A stretch of 54,027 nt of DNA from Deltaproteobacteria bacterium (GTDB lineage: Bacteria > Desulfobacterota > Desulfobulbia > Desulfobulbales > Desulfurivibrionaceae). The DNA lies in assembly GCA_013349295.1 (NCBI GenBank), contig DUZW01000022.1, forward strand, positions 1 through 54,027, written 5' to 3'. The number at the start of each line of letters is the position of its first letter. Position 1 is the first letter of the stretch. The notes beneath the pieces were generated by a model that was not told the DNA's origin, ran no database searches, and was given only the letters and a program-made list of their open reading frames with translations. A program made the position numbers and the translations under genes. Positions 46,695 to 54,027 of the stretch are shown piece after piece.

Positions 46695-46748
46695 CTTCAA
46701 ACCTTGAAGCGGGAATCAATTGCGGGAATCCCGCAGCGCCTTTATACT
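46695..46748 (+). promoter_or_regulatory. promoter with two 6-3-6 palindromes upstream of the DUF2156 gene
   Basis: TTGCGG (46720-46725) and TATACT (46743-46748) are 17 bp apart, a good sigma-70 pair. TGCGGG-AAT-CCCGCA (46721-46735) is a perfect palindrome lying over the -35 and spacer. A second, CTTCAA-ACC-TTGAAG, is at 46695-46709. Repressor or activator sites are plausible. Confidence 0.55.
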
Positions 46749-46777
46749 GATCCTGCCTACACAATTACAGGAACCCC

Positions 46778-47683
46778 ATGACCCTACGCCCGCTTTCCCT
46801 TAATGACAAGCTGTCCGTTACGGAATATCTCAGGCGGTTTCCCCCAGAAACTTCGGAGCTGACCTTCACGAATCTCTATGCCTGGCGAAGCACACGGCCG
46901 ATTTGGATTACGGAGTTCAGGGAATCACTTATCTTTTTTACCGAAACAAAAACAGGGTTGCTTATCCTTGGCAACCCCGTCGGTCCGGTATCCCTTCCCG
47001 AGATATTCAGTGAATACGACAATCGAATCACGGGCGCCGAACGCTATCCCAAGGAAAAACTTTCTGGGACACCCCTGCTCCCCGGAGCAATGGTTGTCGA
47101 AGATCGGGACAATGCCGACTATGTCTACCGCAGGGAGGACCTTGCCACCCTGTCCGGCAGGCATTTCACCAAAAAAAGGAACCACATCAACCAATGCCTG
47201 GCCGCATACGACTGTCGGTATGAAATCATCACTCCGGAAACCGCTCTCGAATGTCTGGCCATGCAGGACCGCTGGTGCGCTGCTCGTGCTTGTAAAACCG
47301 AACCTGGGTTGTGCGGTGAATATCAGGCAATAGTAGAAACGTTACGGAATTACAAAGAATTCCCACTCACCGGAGGCGCCATCAGGATTGGGGGAACCAT
47401 CGAGGCCTTTACCGTAGGCGAGACGCTCAATCCCTCAACCGCGGTCTGCCATTTCGAAAAAGCGATGTCCCAGTTTCATGGCTTAGGTCAGCTGATCAAC
47501 CAGTGGTTTGCAGGAAACAATCTTAGCGAGTACGACTATATCAACAGGGAGCAGGATCTTGGCATTCCCGGGTTGCGCAGGGCTAAAGAAAGCTACTCCC
47601 CGGACCATCTGGTGGAAAAAGTGAGAATTGTCCTGCCTGGTTCGAACATGGAAGAACCAAACGCCCAAGAGATCTGTATTTAA
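46778..47683 (+). CDS. DUF2156 (phosphatidylglycerol lysyltransferase-like, GNAT fold) protein
   Basis: 301 aa, no TM. The N-terminus RPLSLNDKLSVTEYLRRFPPETSELTFTNLYAWR and the second half (GGAIRIGGTIEAFTVGETLNPSTAVCHFEKA, then YDYINREQDLGIPGLRRAKESYSP) match soluble DUF2156 proteins, which have tandem GNAT-type folds related to the catalytic part of MprF. MprF transfers lysine from tRNA to lipid; the soluble form here lacks the flippase, and its acceptor is unknown. Single gene with its own promoter. Confidence 0.82.
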   Translation: MTLRPLSLNDKLSVTEYLRRFPPETSELTFTNLYAWRSTRPIWITEFRESLIFFTETKTGLLILGNPVGPVSLPEIFSEYDNRITGAERYPKEKLSGTPLLPGAMVVEDRDNADYVYRREDLATLSGRHFTKKRNHINQCLAAYDCRYEIITPETALECLAMQDRWCAARACKTEPGLCGEYQAIVETLRNYKEFPLTGGAIRIGGTIEAFTVGETLNPSTAVCHFEKAMSQFHGLGQLINQWFAGNNLSEYDYINREQDLGIPGLRRAKESYSPDHLVEKVRIVLPGSNMEEPNAQEICI

Positions 47684-47698
47684 CCAAGGCCTTAGCTG

Positions 47699-50089
47699 TC
47701 ATTCTTCCGGCAGCAGCAGGACAAGCGCCTCCTTGATATCCTGCACCAAATGAAAGCGGATATCCTCCTTCACGTTATCCGGGATCTCAACCACATCCTT
47801 TTCATTGAGGGTGGGCAGGACAACATCCTTGATCCCGGCCCGCACCGCAGCCAGCACCTTTTCCTTGACGCCGCCCACCGGCAGCACATCCCCCCGCAGG
47901 GTTATCTCCCCGGTCATGGCCATGTCTTTGCTCACCGTCCGTCCTGTAAGCAAAGAGGTCAGGGCCGTGACCATGGCCACCCCAGCCGAAGGCCCGTCCT
48001 TGGGAATAGCGCCCTCCGGCACATGGATGTGCAGGTCGATCTTGGAAAAAATACCTTCATCAACTCCCAGTTCCTTGGCATGGGAGCGAATGTAGGTCAG
48101 GGCGGCAGCAGCTGACTCCTTCATCACCTCGCCCAGTTTTCCGGTCATGGTAAGGCCGCCCTTGCCCTTCATCTTGGCAACCTCGATGAACAACAGTTCC
48201 CCGCCCACCGGGGTCCAGGCCAGCCCTGTTGCCAGTCCCGGCCCCCAGGTCCGGGCCTTGGTCTCCGGAAAAAACTGGATGGGGCCGAGATAGGTGGCAA
48301 GATTGTCCTTATTGATCCTGGTCGTGCCGGTCTTGCCGGTGACAATGTCCTTGGCAACCCCCCGACAGATCGCAGCCAGTTTCCGCTCCAAATTTCTGAC
48401 CCCAGCCTCTCTGGTGTGCGAGCGGATCACCATCCGGATTGCCTGATCGTCTATTTTCAGATCATTATCGCTGAGAGCATGGGCTTCAAGCTGCTTGGGC
48501 AAAAGATGTCGTTTGGCAATGTTCAGCTTTTCCTCATCGGTATAGCCGGAAAGTTCGATAACCTCCATCCGGTCGCGCAACGGCCCGGGGATATTATCGA
48601 GAAGATTGGCCGTAGTAATGAACATTACCCTGGAGAGATCAAAGGGAATCTCCAAATAATGATCGGCAAAACTGAAATTCTGTTCGGGATCAAGAACCTC
48701 CAGCAAGGCAGAGGAAGGGTCCCCCCGGAAATCCATGCCCAGCTTGTCGATCTCGTCCAGCATGAAGAGCGGATTATTGGCCCCGGCCTTGCGCAGGCTC
48801 TGAATAATGCGGCCAGGCAAGGCGCCGATGTAAGTGCGCCGATGCCCGCGAATCTCCGCCTCATCCCTCACTCCGCCCAGGGAGATCCGGATGAATTTTC
48901 GATCCATGGACCGGGCGATGGATTGACCGAGCGAGGTCTTACCTACTCCAGGTGGGCCTACAAAACAGAGGATCGGACCATGCATGTCCTGTTTGAGCTT
49001 GCGCACCGCCAAAAATTCAATGATTCTTTTTTTGATCTCCTTGAGTCCGTAATGATCTTCGTCCATCACCTGCTGCGCCTTAACGATATCCAAGGAATCG
49101 TGGGTGGTTTTCAGCCAGGGCAGGTCAAGCAGCCAATCAAGGTAGGTCCGGGAAACGGTATATTCCGGCGAGGATGGCGGAATGCGGGCCAACCGGTCCA
49201 ATTCTTTTTCCGCTGTCTTCGCGGCCTCCGGGGTCAACTCAGTCTGGGCTAGCTTATCACGCAACTCCTTGAGATCGAGATTTTCCTCGTCCTCGCCAAG
49301 CTCCTTGCGAATGGCCTTGAGCTGCTGGCGCAGAAAGAACTCCCGCTGCTTCTGATCCGTATCCTCCTTGATACTTTTCTGGATATCCTGGCTCATCTCC
49401 GCCGTTTCAATGCGCTTATTGAGTTCACGAGCGGTTCGGTGCATCAGAGCCTTGACCTCCTGAATCTCTAAAATTTCCTGCTCCTCGACCAGATTGAGAT
49501 TAAGCTGGGAAATCACCAGATAGGAAATATAGAAAGGATCGGAGAGGGATTCGATGGTGGTCACAAGTTCAACTGGAAGCAGTAGCAACTCCGCCAGTTT
49601 TTTAAACTGGGTCCGAAGATTAAGCACCAACGCCTCTACCTCTTTGTCCTCTTCCATCGCCATGGGGATAACGGCAACCCGGGCTGCCAAATATGGCTCT
49701 TCCTGTATAAATTCAATAAGCTCCAATTTTTTTATGGCGCTGATCAACACCTGATAACCGTCTTCCCTGACCTTGACCAGCTTATGGATGTAGCCCAGAA
49801 CCCCAATCCTGTGCAGATGCTGGGGCTTGACCGTCTCCTGTTTTTCCTCGGTTGGGTCTTTATGGCTGACAATGGCGAGCAGCCGATCCTTAAGAATCGC
49901 GTCATCTATGAGCTGCTGGGAGGCGGGGTGAAGGATATTCATCGGAAACCCCATACCGGGGAAAAAGACAAAGCCATGCAAGGGCAGCACCGGCAGGATC
50001 TCCGGAACCGGCAACTCGGCAGGTTTCCCGCGATGCTCAACCTTTACCGCGGAATTTTCCGTTTCTTTTTGCCTGTCATCTTGGCTCAT
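47699..50089 (-). CDS. lon: ATP-dependent protease Lon
   Basis: 796 aa from ATG 50089 ([10 protein letters not shown]); a TTG at 50098 is less likely. The N-terminal substrate domain (30-225) is followed by a coiled-coil (235-300), the AAA+ module with Walker A GPPGVGKT (378-385) and [10 protein letters not shown], and the protease domain with the catalytic dyad Ser701 ([11 protein letters not shown]) and Lys744 (GGVKEK). It degrades misfolded and regulatory proteins. It lies 58 bp after the hsp20 gene, so both may be heat-shock cotranscribed. Confidence 0.95.
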   Translation of the reverse strand: MSQDDRQKETENSAVKVEHRGKPAELPVPEILPVLPLHGFVFFPGMGFPMNILHPASQQLIDDAILKDRLLAIVSHKDPTEEKQETVKPQHLHRIGVLGYIHKLVKVREDGYQVLISAIKKLELIEFIQEEPYLAARVAVIPMAMEEDKEVEALVLNLRTQFKKLAELLLLPVELVTTIESLSDPFYISYLVISQLNLNLVEEQEILEIQEVKALMHRTARELNKRIETAEMSQDIQKSIKEDTDQKQREFFLRQQLKAIRKELGEDEENLDLKELRDKLAQTELTPEAAKTAEKELDRLARIPPSSPEYTVSRTYLDWLLDLPWLKTTHDSLDIVKAQQVMDEDHYGLKEIKKRIIEFLAVRKLKQDMHGPILCFVGPPGVGKTSLGQSIARSMDRKFIRISLGGVRDEAEIRGHRRTYIGALPGRIIQSLRKAGANNPLFMLDEIDKLGMDFRGDPSSALLEVLDPEQNFSFADHYLEIPFDLSRVMFITTANLLDNIPGPLRDRMEVIELSGYTDEEKLNIAKRHLLPKQLEAHALSDNDLKIDDQAIRMVIRSHTREAGVRNLERKLAAICRGVAKDIVTGKTGTTRINKDNLATYLGPIQFFPETKARTWGPGLATGLAWTPVGGELLFIEVAKMKGKGGLTMTGKLGEVMKESAAAALTYIRSHAKELGVDEGIFSKIDLHIHVPEGAIPKDGPSAGVAMVTALTSLLTGRTVSKDMAMTGEITLRGDVLPVGGVKEKVLAAVRAGIKDVVLPTLNEKDVVEIPDNVKEDIRFHLVQDIKEALVLLLPEE

Positions 50090-50147
50090 GATTTTCAACC
50101 TGCATTGTTTTATGTTCAGGTGAAAGAAGACCCGTCGGTCCCTAGCC

Positions 50148-50570
50148 TTATTTTACGGAAATCTTGATTTTCCCGGGATTGCGCCGCAGGGGAAGGATGA
50201 TCTGAAGAAACCCGTTCCTGCTTTCCGAAGCCGCCTTGGCAACATCAACACTTTTGGGCAGGGGGATTGACCGCTCGAAAAAACCGCGCTCAATCTCCAG
50301 TTGGTGGACACACGAAACCACATCCCGCGGCTCATATCCCCGCATTCCGGAAACAGTTACCAACGAATCCTCGACCGTTACGGCCAGGGTGTGCGGATCT
50401 ATGCCGGAAATATCCATATAAACAATAATCGCCGACGCTGTTTCATAGACATCAGCAGCCGGAAACCAATTTCCGGCATGAAACATTGATCCGGCACCGT
50501 GCAGCACCATGCTCCGCGGATAACCACTCGGCCTACCATCGGGAAATCGTTTCATCTTTGATTTATCCAT
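50148..50570 (-). CDS. Hsp20/alpha-crystallin-type small heat-shock protein
   Basis: 140 aa. The alpha-crystallin domain is about 38-138: PAADVYETASAIIVYMDISGI, VTVSGMRG and ERGFFERSIPLPKSVDVAKAAS. It holds unfolding proteins. The C-terminal I-x-I motif is seen only as IKIS at the end. Transcribed toward lon. Confidence 0.92.
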   Translation of the reverse strand: MDKSKMKRFPDGRPSGYPRSMVLHGAGSMFHAGNWFPAADVYETASAIIVYMDISGIDPHTLAVTVEDSLVTVSGMRGYEPRDVVSCVHQLEIERGFFERSIPLPKSVDVAKAASESRNGFLQIILPLRRNPGKIKISVK

Positions 50571-50632
50571 GGCTTTTCTTCCCTTACCGCCAAGAATGTG
50601 AAACTCACGAAAAATAACGCCCTATCTAAAAA

Positions 50633-50662
50633 AGTATGGGACACATCGTGGGAAAATGTCAA
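50633..50662 (-). promoter_or_regulatory. sigma-70-type promoter of hsp20-lon
   Basis: On the minus strand, a perfect -35 TTGACA (50662-50657) is followed after 18 bp by CATACT (50638-50633). It lies about 65 bp before the hsp20 start. No CIRCE element or sigma-32-type -10 was recognised. Confidence 0.55.
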
Positions 50663-50694
50663 GGAAGACGGGCAGCAATATCAGATTAATCCCC

Positions 50695-51462
50695 TTACGA
50701 TTCATCGGCATGCCGGCAGGCATGCGCCACCATGATCTTTTGGGCCAGACCGGCATTAATGGCCAGACGTGTCCCCTTGATTGCCACGATGAGAGGGCCG
50801 GAGGAATGGTTACTGACAATCTCAAGGCATGCTCCCTGCGCTAGCCCCATATCGTTCAGCCTGGCCTGCACCTCCCGGTCGCCCAGAATCGTGACGATCC
50901 GCACCCGTTCACCATTGGCGGCATACTGCAAGGAGAGGGCCGGTTCCCGCTGCGCCATGCACGAGGCGCAGAGACCGTAAATCTCCATCTTGTGCTGGAG
51001 CGGATGAAACTGGAACTGCCTGGCAATTACGTGCTGGAGCCTTTCAAGATCGTGGTTGGAGAACTCCTGAATCCTGCCGCAACGGGTGCAGATGAAATGG
51101 TCGTGATGCATACCGAGGTGGTGGTGTTCGTAGACCGGTTCCTGGGTTTCAAAGAGTTGTTTCTGGGCAAAGCCGAACTGGCAGAACATCTCCATGGTTT
51201 CCTTGAGAAACTCACGATCCAACAGCTCCGGCTTTTTTTCCCTGACAACTCCTTCCAACCCGGTCAGGCTCAGATGCTCTTCCACCGAAAGAAAGATATC
51301 CAGCACCTTCAGCCGCTCTTCGATGCGGGAGGCATTGAAGGATTGCAGCACCTCCTGAAACTGTTCCCGTTCCTGCTGATGCTGGGTCTGGGGATCAATC
51401 CCTTCCTGACCAGAGACTTTGTCCGCCTTGCTTTTTGCAGACCAAAACGAAAAACCAAACAT
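50695..51462 (-). CDS. Fur-family regulator fused to a C-terminal FeoA domain
   Basis: 255 aa. Residues 28-168 are Fur-like: a winged-helix segment (RIEERLKVLDIFLSVEEHLSLTGLEG) and the metal-binding part HHHLGMHHDHFICTRCGRIQEF with a second CxxC (CASC). Residues 175-250 match FeoA (VRIVTILGDREVQARLNDMGLAQGACLEIVSN, then GPLIVAIKGTRLAINAGLAQKIMV). Fur-type repressors sense iron or zinc; FeoA normally assists the FeoB iron transporter. The fusion suggests a repressor with an added metal or partner sensor. It lies 25 bp after bpt. Confidence 0.85.
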   Translation of the reverse strand: MFGFSFWSAKSKADKVSGQEGIDPQTQHQQEREQFQEVLQSFNASRIEERLKVLDIFLSVEEHLSLTGLEGVVREKKPELLDREFLKETMEMFCQFGFAQKQLFETQEPVYEHHHLGMHHDHFICTRCGRIQEFSNHDLERLQHVIARQFQFHPLQHKMEIYGLCASCMAQREPALSLQYAANGERVRIVTILGDREVQARLNDMGLAQGACLEIVSNHSSGPLIVAIKGTRLAINAGLAQKIMVAHACRHADES

Positions 51463-51487
51463 TGTTATCTGCTCCTCCTGCTATGCC

Positions 51488-52216
51488 TCAATCCACCTGT
51501 AACCACTCACCGTTTACCAAGAGGGAATGGGGGCGAAAACGGGCCTTGTAGGCCATGGCCGCAACCGGCTCTATCCAGTAGCCAAGATAAAGATACGCAC
51601 ACTCTTGGCGCCGGGCAAGTTCTGTGAGATAGAGAATATTGAAGGTTCCCAAACTTCTTTTCTCAAAAGCCGGGTCAAAATAAAAATACACCGCGCTCAG
51701 GCTGCACTCGGCCAGATCGACAATGGATACACCCACCAATCGCCCGGAGAGGCGGAAAGAGATTTCCATGGTCGCGGCCAGGGAGTTGAAGAAAAAACCG
51801 CTGTAATAATCCCTGGCCGTACTCGTCCGGCCAGGGTACCGGCTGTTCAAAAAACAGTCCAGCAGCTGCAGTTTTTCCGGTGTCACCTCCAGCGGCTCCA
51901 CCCTGATATCCAAATCCTGGTTCCGTTGCATGACGCGCCGCATGTTCCGGGAGGGGCGAAATGTTTCAGGCTCGAGCCTGATGGGCACACAGGCCGCACA
52001 ATCTGGACAACGCATGGTATAGATGGTGTTGCCGTTTCGTCGGTAGCCGGCGGCGAGAAACTCATCAAGCACGGCCGGGGGCAAAAAACTAAACCCGGCC
52101 TGGTGGTAGACCGCCATGCAGTCAAGGCCGTAGGGACATTCCGCCGGAGTATCCACAAAATAAGGGGAAAGCTTGGCAATGAAGCGCTGAGTATTCCTTA
52201 CATCCACGGAGGTCAT
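51488..52216 (-). CDS. bpt: aspartate/glutamate leucyltransferase (Bpt-type)
   Basis: 242 aa of the arginyl/leucyl-tRNA-protein transferase family: CPYGLDCMAVYHQAGFSFLPP, MRCPDCAACVPIRLEPETFRPSRNMRRVMQRN, LGTFNILYLTELARR and YLYLGYWIEP. It transfers leucine to N-terminal Asp or Glu, marking proteins for ClpS-ClpAP. In the middle of the DUF1343-bpt-fur/feoA run (23 and 25 bp gaps). Confidence 0.92.
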   Translation of the reverse strand: MTSVDVRNTQRFIAKLSPYFVDTPAECPYGLDCMAVYHQAGFSFLPPAVLDEFLAAGYRRNGNTIYTMRCPDCAACVPIRLEPETFRPSRNMRRVMQRNQDLDIRVEPLEVTPEKLQLLDCFLNSRYPGRTSTARDYYSGFFFNSLAATMEISFRLSGRLVGVSIVDLAECSLSAVYFYFDPAFEKRSLGTFNILYLTELARRQECAYLYLGYWIEPVAAMAYKARFRPHSLLVNGEWLQVD

Positions 52217-52239
52217 GGGTACACGGGAGGGGCAACCCC

Positions 52240-53409
52240 TTATTGATAAAGGAAATATTTTTGCCGCATCTCAACAAAACCCTCAATCCCCTGCTGCCAG
52301 CCCAACTCAAGATCAAGGATGTCTGCGCCCGCCGCCAGTTGATGCTTCAGATTGCTGTCTCCCAAGATCAAATCCAGGGGGGATCGCACGAATTCATACT
52401 CATAGGGAGGGACTTTCAGGGCAAACTGCTCGGGATAACATCGCATAAAGGCCTGGAGCAGGGCCAGCGAGGTACGATAGGGCAGAAAAGCACGGGGATC
52501 CGTAACATGGAGCTGAAATCCCTTGCAGGGCTGGCCAGCCCATTTGTTGGCTGTGGGCTCAAAGGCCAGGGGCCGAAGAAAACAACCCGGCAGAGGCACC
52601 CCCTGCATACTGGTCAGGACCGTCTGCCAGTCAAGAAACGGAGCGCCGAACAGCTCAAAGGGCAAGGAGGTGCCACGACCTTCGGAGATGTTAGTGCCTT
52701 CAAAAATCACCTGCCCTGGATAAACCAGGGCCGTGGTCGGATTCGGCATATTGGGCGAGGGAAACACCCAGGGAAGATTGGTATCGGCAAAAAGCATCCT
52801 CCGTTGCCAACCGGGCATGCTCACCACTTCAATATCCGCGCCGATTCCGAATTCCTCATTGATCAGGCGGGCCAGTTCGCCAAAGGTAAGGCCGTGGCGC
52901 ATGGGCAGAGGATACAGCCCGACAAATGAACGGCAATCCTCCTGCAACAGGTTGCCCTCAACAGCCTCCCCGCCCACGGGGTTGGGCCGGTCCAGCACCA
53001 CCACCTTTTTACCGCACTCCCTGGCCACCTCAAGGCAGTAGGCCAGGGTATAGAGAAAAGTATATACCCTGGTCCCCACATCAACGATATCAACGAGCAA
53101 CACATCAAAATGCTCGTACATGGCAGCGGTTGGCCGACGCACCTCGCCGTAAAGGCTGAACACCGGCAGGCCGCTGACAGGATCGGTCATGTGCTCCGAT
53201 TCGATCATATTATCCTGCTTTTCCGCAAAAAAACCGTGCTGCGGGGTAAAGAGGCAGGTGAGCTGACCGGGAAAGGCGGACATGATCAGATCCCGGCTGT
53301 GGCGGAGATGATGGTCGGTGGAGGCCTGGTTGCAGAGCAAGGCCAGACGTTTACCGGCAAGATACGCAGGGGGGGACGCCAAGAGGTTCTCAATTCCAAG
53401 GGTAACCAT
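52240..53409 (-). CDS. DUF1343 (NamZ-like exo-beta-N-acetylmuramidase family) protein
   Basis: 389 aa. LALLCNQASTDHHLRHSRDLI, FTPQHGFFAEKQDNM, DVGTRVYTFLYTLAYCL, VVVLDRPNPVGGEAVEGNLL and SEGRGTSLPFELFGAPFL are the DUF1343 hallmarks; NamZ of this family releases terminal MurNAc from peptidoglycan fragments. No signal peptide is visible, so a cytosolic recycling role is likely. First gene of the run with bpt and the Fur-FeoA fusion. Confidence 0.88.
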   Translation of the reverse strand: MVTLGIENLLASPPAYLAGKRLALLCNQASTDHHLRHSRDLIMSAFPGQLTCLFTPQHGFFAEKQDNMIESEHMTDPVSGLPVFSLYGEVRRPTAAMYEHFDVLLVDIVDVGTRVYTFLYTLAYCLEVARECGKKVVVLDRPNPVGGEAVEGNLLQEDCRSFVGLYPLPMRHGLTFGELARLINEEFGIGADIEVVSMPGWQRRMLFADTNLPWVFPSPNMPNPTTALVYPGQVIFEGTNISEGRGTSLPFELFGAPFLDWQTVLTSMQGVPLPGCFLRPLAFEPTANKWAGQPCKGFQLHVTDPRAFLPYRTSLALLQAFMRCYPEQFALKVPPYEYEFVRSPLDLILGDSNLKHQLAAGADILDLELGWQQGIEGFVEMRQKYFLYQ

Positions 53410-53597
53410 GGTTCTCCAATTTCAAACGAGGGATGGAATGGTCGGCAGCCTTAACGGATACCATTTTTTTCTTTGCACTTTGCCCACGGCTGATTAGTTT
53501 AGCCATGAAGAAAATGGAATATAATCGAACCTGGAGCCTTCGTGCATCAAAAAGGAGACAGGCGTACACCATGAGCTAAAATAGAAAGGATTCCGAC

Positions 53598-54027
53598 ATG
53601 AAGATTGCAATCAGCGGCAAGGGCGGCGTGGGCAAAACCACGATCATGGCCATGCTGGCCAAATATCTCCAGAAACACGGCAGGGAGGTACTGGTTATCG
53701 ATGCGGATCCAAGCCCGCACATGGCCCAGAGCCTCGGCCTGGCGGAGGATGAAAAAATCACCCCCATCGCTGAAATGAAAGACCTGCTGGTCGAGCGCTC
53801 CGGCAAGGTGGACGGCTCGCCCTTTTACAACATTAATCCCCAGGTGGACGATCTGCTCGCGCGTTTTATCGTGGAAAAGGACGGGATCAAGCTCATGGTA
53901 CTGGGCGCCATCCAGACCGCCAAGGGCGGCTGCGCCTGCCCGGAAAGCAACGTGCTGAAAAGAATGCTCACCAAACTGCTGCTCTCCCCCTCCCAAGTGG
54001 TGCTGCTCGACATGGAGGCCGGGGTGG
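53598..54027 (+). CDS. CooC/MinD-type P-loop ATPase, N-terminal part (cut by window end)
   Basis: 143 codons are visible from ATG 53598, AAAGGA 7 bp upstream. The deviant Walker A GKGGVGKTT, then VLVIDADPSPHMAQSLGL and a CACPESNVL segment with its Cys pair, fit CooC-type ATPases that insert nickel into carbon monoxide dehydrogenase, or a close MinD/NifH-like relative. LVLLDMEAGV-like switch residues close the visible part. The C-terminus and any linked cooS lie outside, so the specific role is uncertain. Confidence 0.8.
   Translation, partial: MKIAISGKGGVGKTTIMAMLAKYLQKHGREVLVIDADPSPHMAQSLGLAEDEKITPIAEMKDLLVERSGKVDGSPFYNINPQVDDLLARFIVEKDGIKLMVLGAIQTAKGGCACPESNVLKRMLTKLLLSPSQVVLLDMEAGV

Noticed and set aside
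53551..53579. AAGGAG followed by ATG-AGC-TAA, a two-codon ORF before the CooC-type gene
   Set aside because: Spacing is long and such short ORFs arise by chance; no evidence of a leader role.

Overview
The window looks like an ordinary chromosomal stretch of a GC-rich, Gram-negative anaerobe, most likely a Desulfobacterota (Desulfobulbales-type) bacterium. This is inferred from the mix of many PAS-hybrid histidine kinases with the GGIAHDFNN phospho-acceptor box, a Fur-FeoA fusion, a CooC-type ATPase, a CxxCH-containing sensor and the long class II aldolase. No tRNA, rRNA, CRISPR array, insertion sequence, phage gene or toxin-antitoxin pair was found. All gene identities come from reading the translated sequence; nothing was searched.

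Region 1 (1-17.3 kb) is a signalling block. It opens with the start of a CheW gene on the minus strand. An Hpt-receiver protein and a 1157-aa hybrid kinase follow on the plus strand. After a class II fructose-bisphosphate aldolase come a PhnD-like binding protein paired with a hybrid kinase (minus strand), a P-II-like regulator with a small membrane protein, and a plus-strand run of kinase, solute-binding protein, kinase. The two kinases of that run share nearly identical catalytic and receiver modules but have different sensors; one carries a haem-binding CLKCH motif. None of the receivers has an output domain, so their targets lie elsewhere.

Region 2 (17.4-27.4 kb) holds rtcB and ygiQ, a cyclic-nucleotide-binding protein, a membrane-anchored HTH protein with an EF-hand loop plus a secreted partner, leuB, a cyclophilin, a WD40/Sel1 protein and two tatA paralogues.

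Region 3 (27.5-30.4 kb) is a zinc-uptake operon. A 91-aa ribbon-helix-helix protein with a Cys4 tail is followed by overlapping znuA, znuC and znuB. A perfect palindrome lies between the -35 and -10 boxes of its promoter, suggesting metal-responsive autoregulation by a regulator that is not a Fur-type Zur.

Region 4 (30.4-43.4 kb) is mostly housekeeping: mtaD and a purine nucleoside phosphorylase (methylthioadenosine/adenosine salvage), thrC, gpmI, rsfS, a NifU-type scaffold, ykgJ-rlmH, algH-speB, glgB with a 63-aa follower, and a QTMAN/GTDC1-like glycosyltransferase. A frameshifted remnant of an ABC-ATPase C-terminal domain sits directly after mtaD.

Region 5 (43.5-54 kb) holds a TerB/J-domain membrane protein, ispH-ftsY, a DUF2156 protein with a palindrome-bearing promoter, hsp20-lon, an operon of DUF1343, bpt and the Fur-FeoA fusion, and the start of a CooC/MinD-type ATPase.

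The most unusual non-coding signal is an 81-bp structured element at 17321 and 43501, with a degenerate relative at 44484. Each lies within about 7-25 bp after the stop codon of a minus-strand gene. The two good copies differ by eight transitions and no indels, and the pattern, including one compensatory pair, supports a conserved fold of outer stem, inner stem and TATT-capped hairpin.
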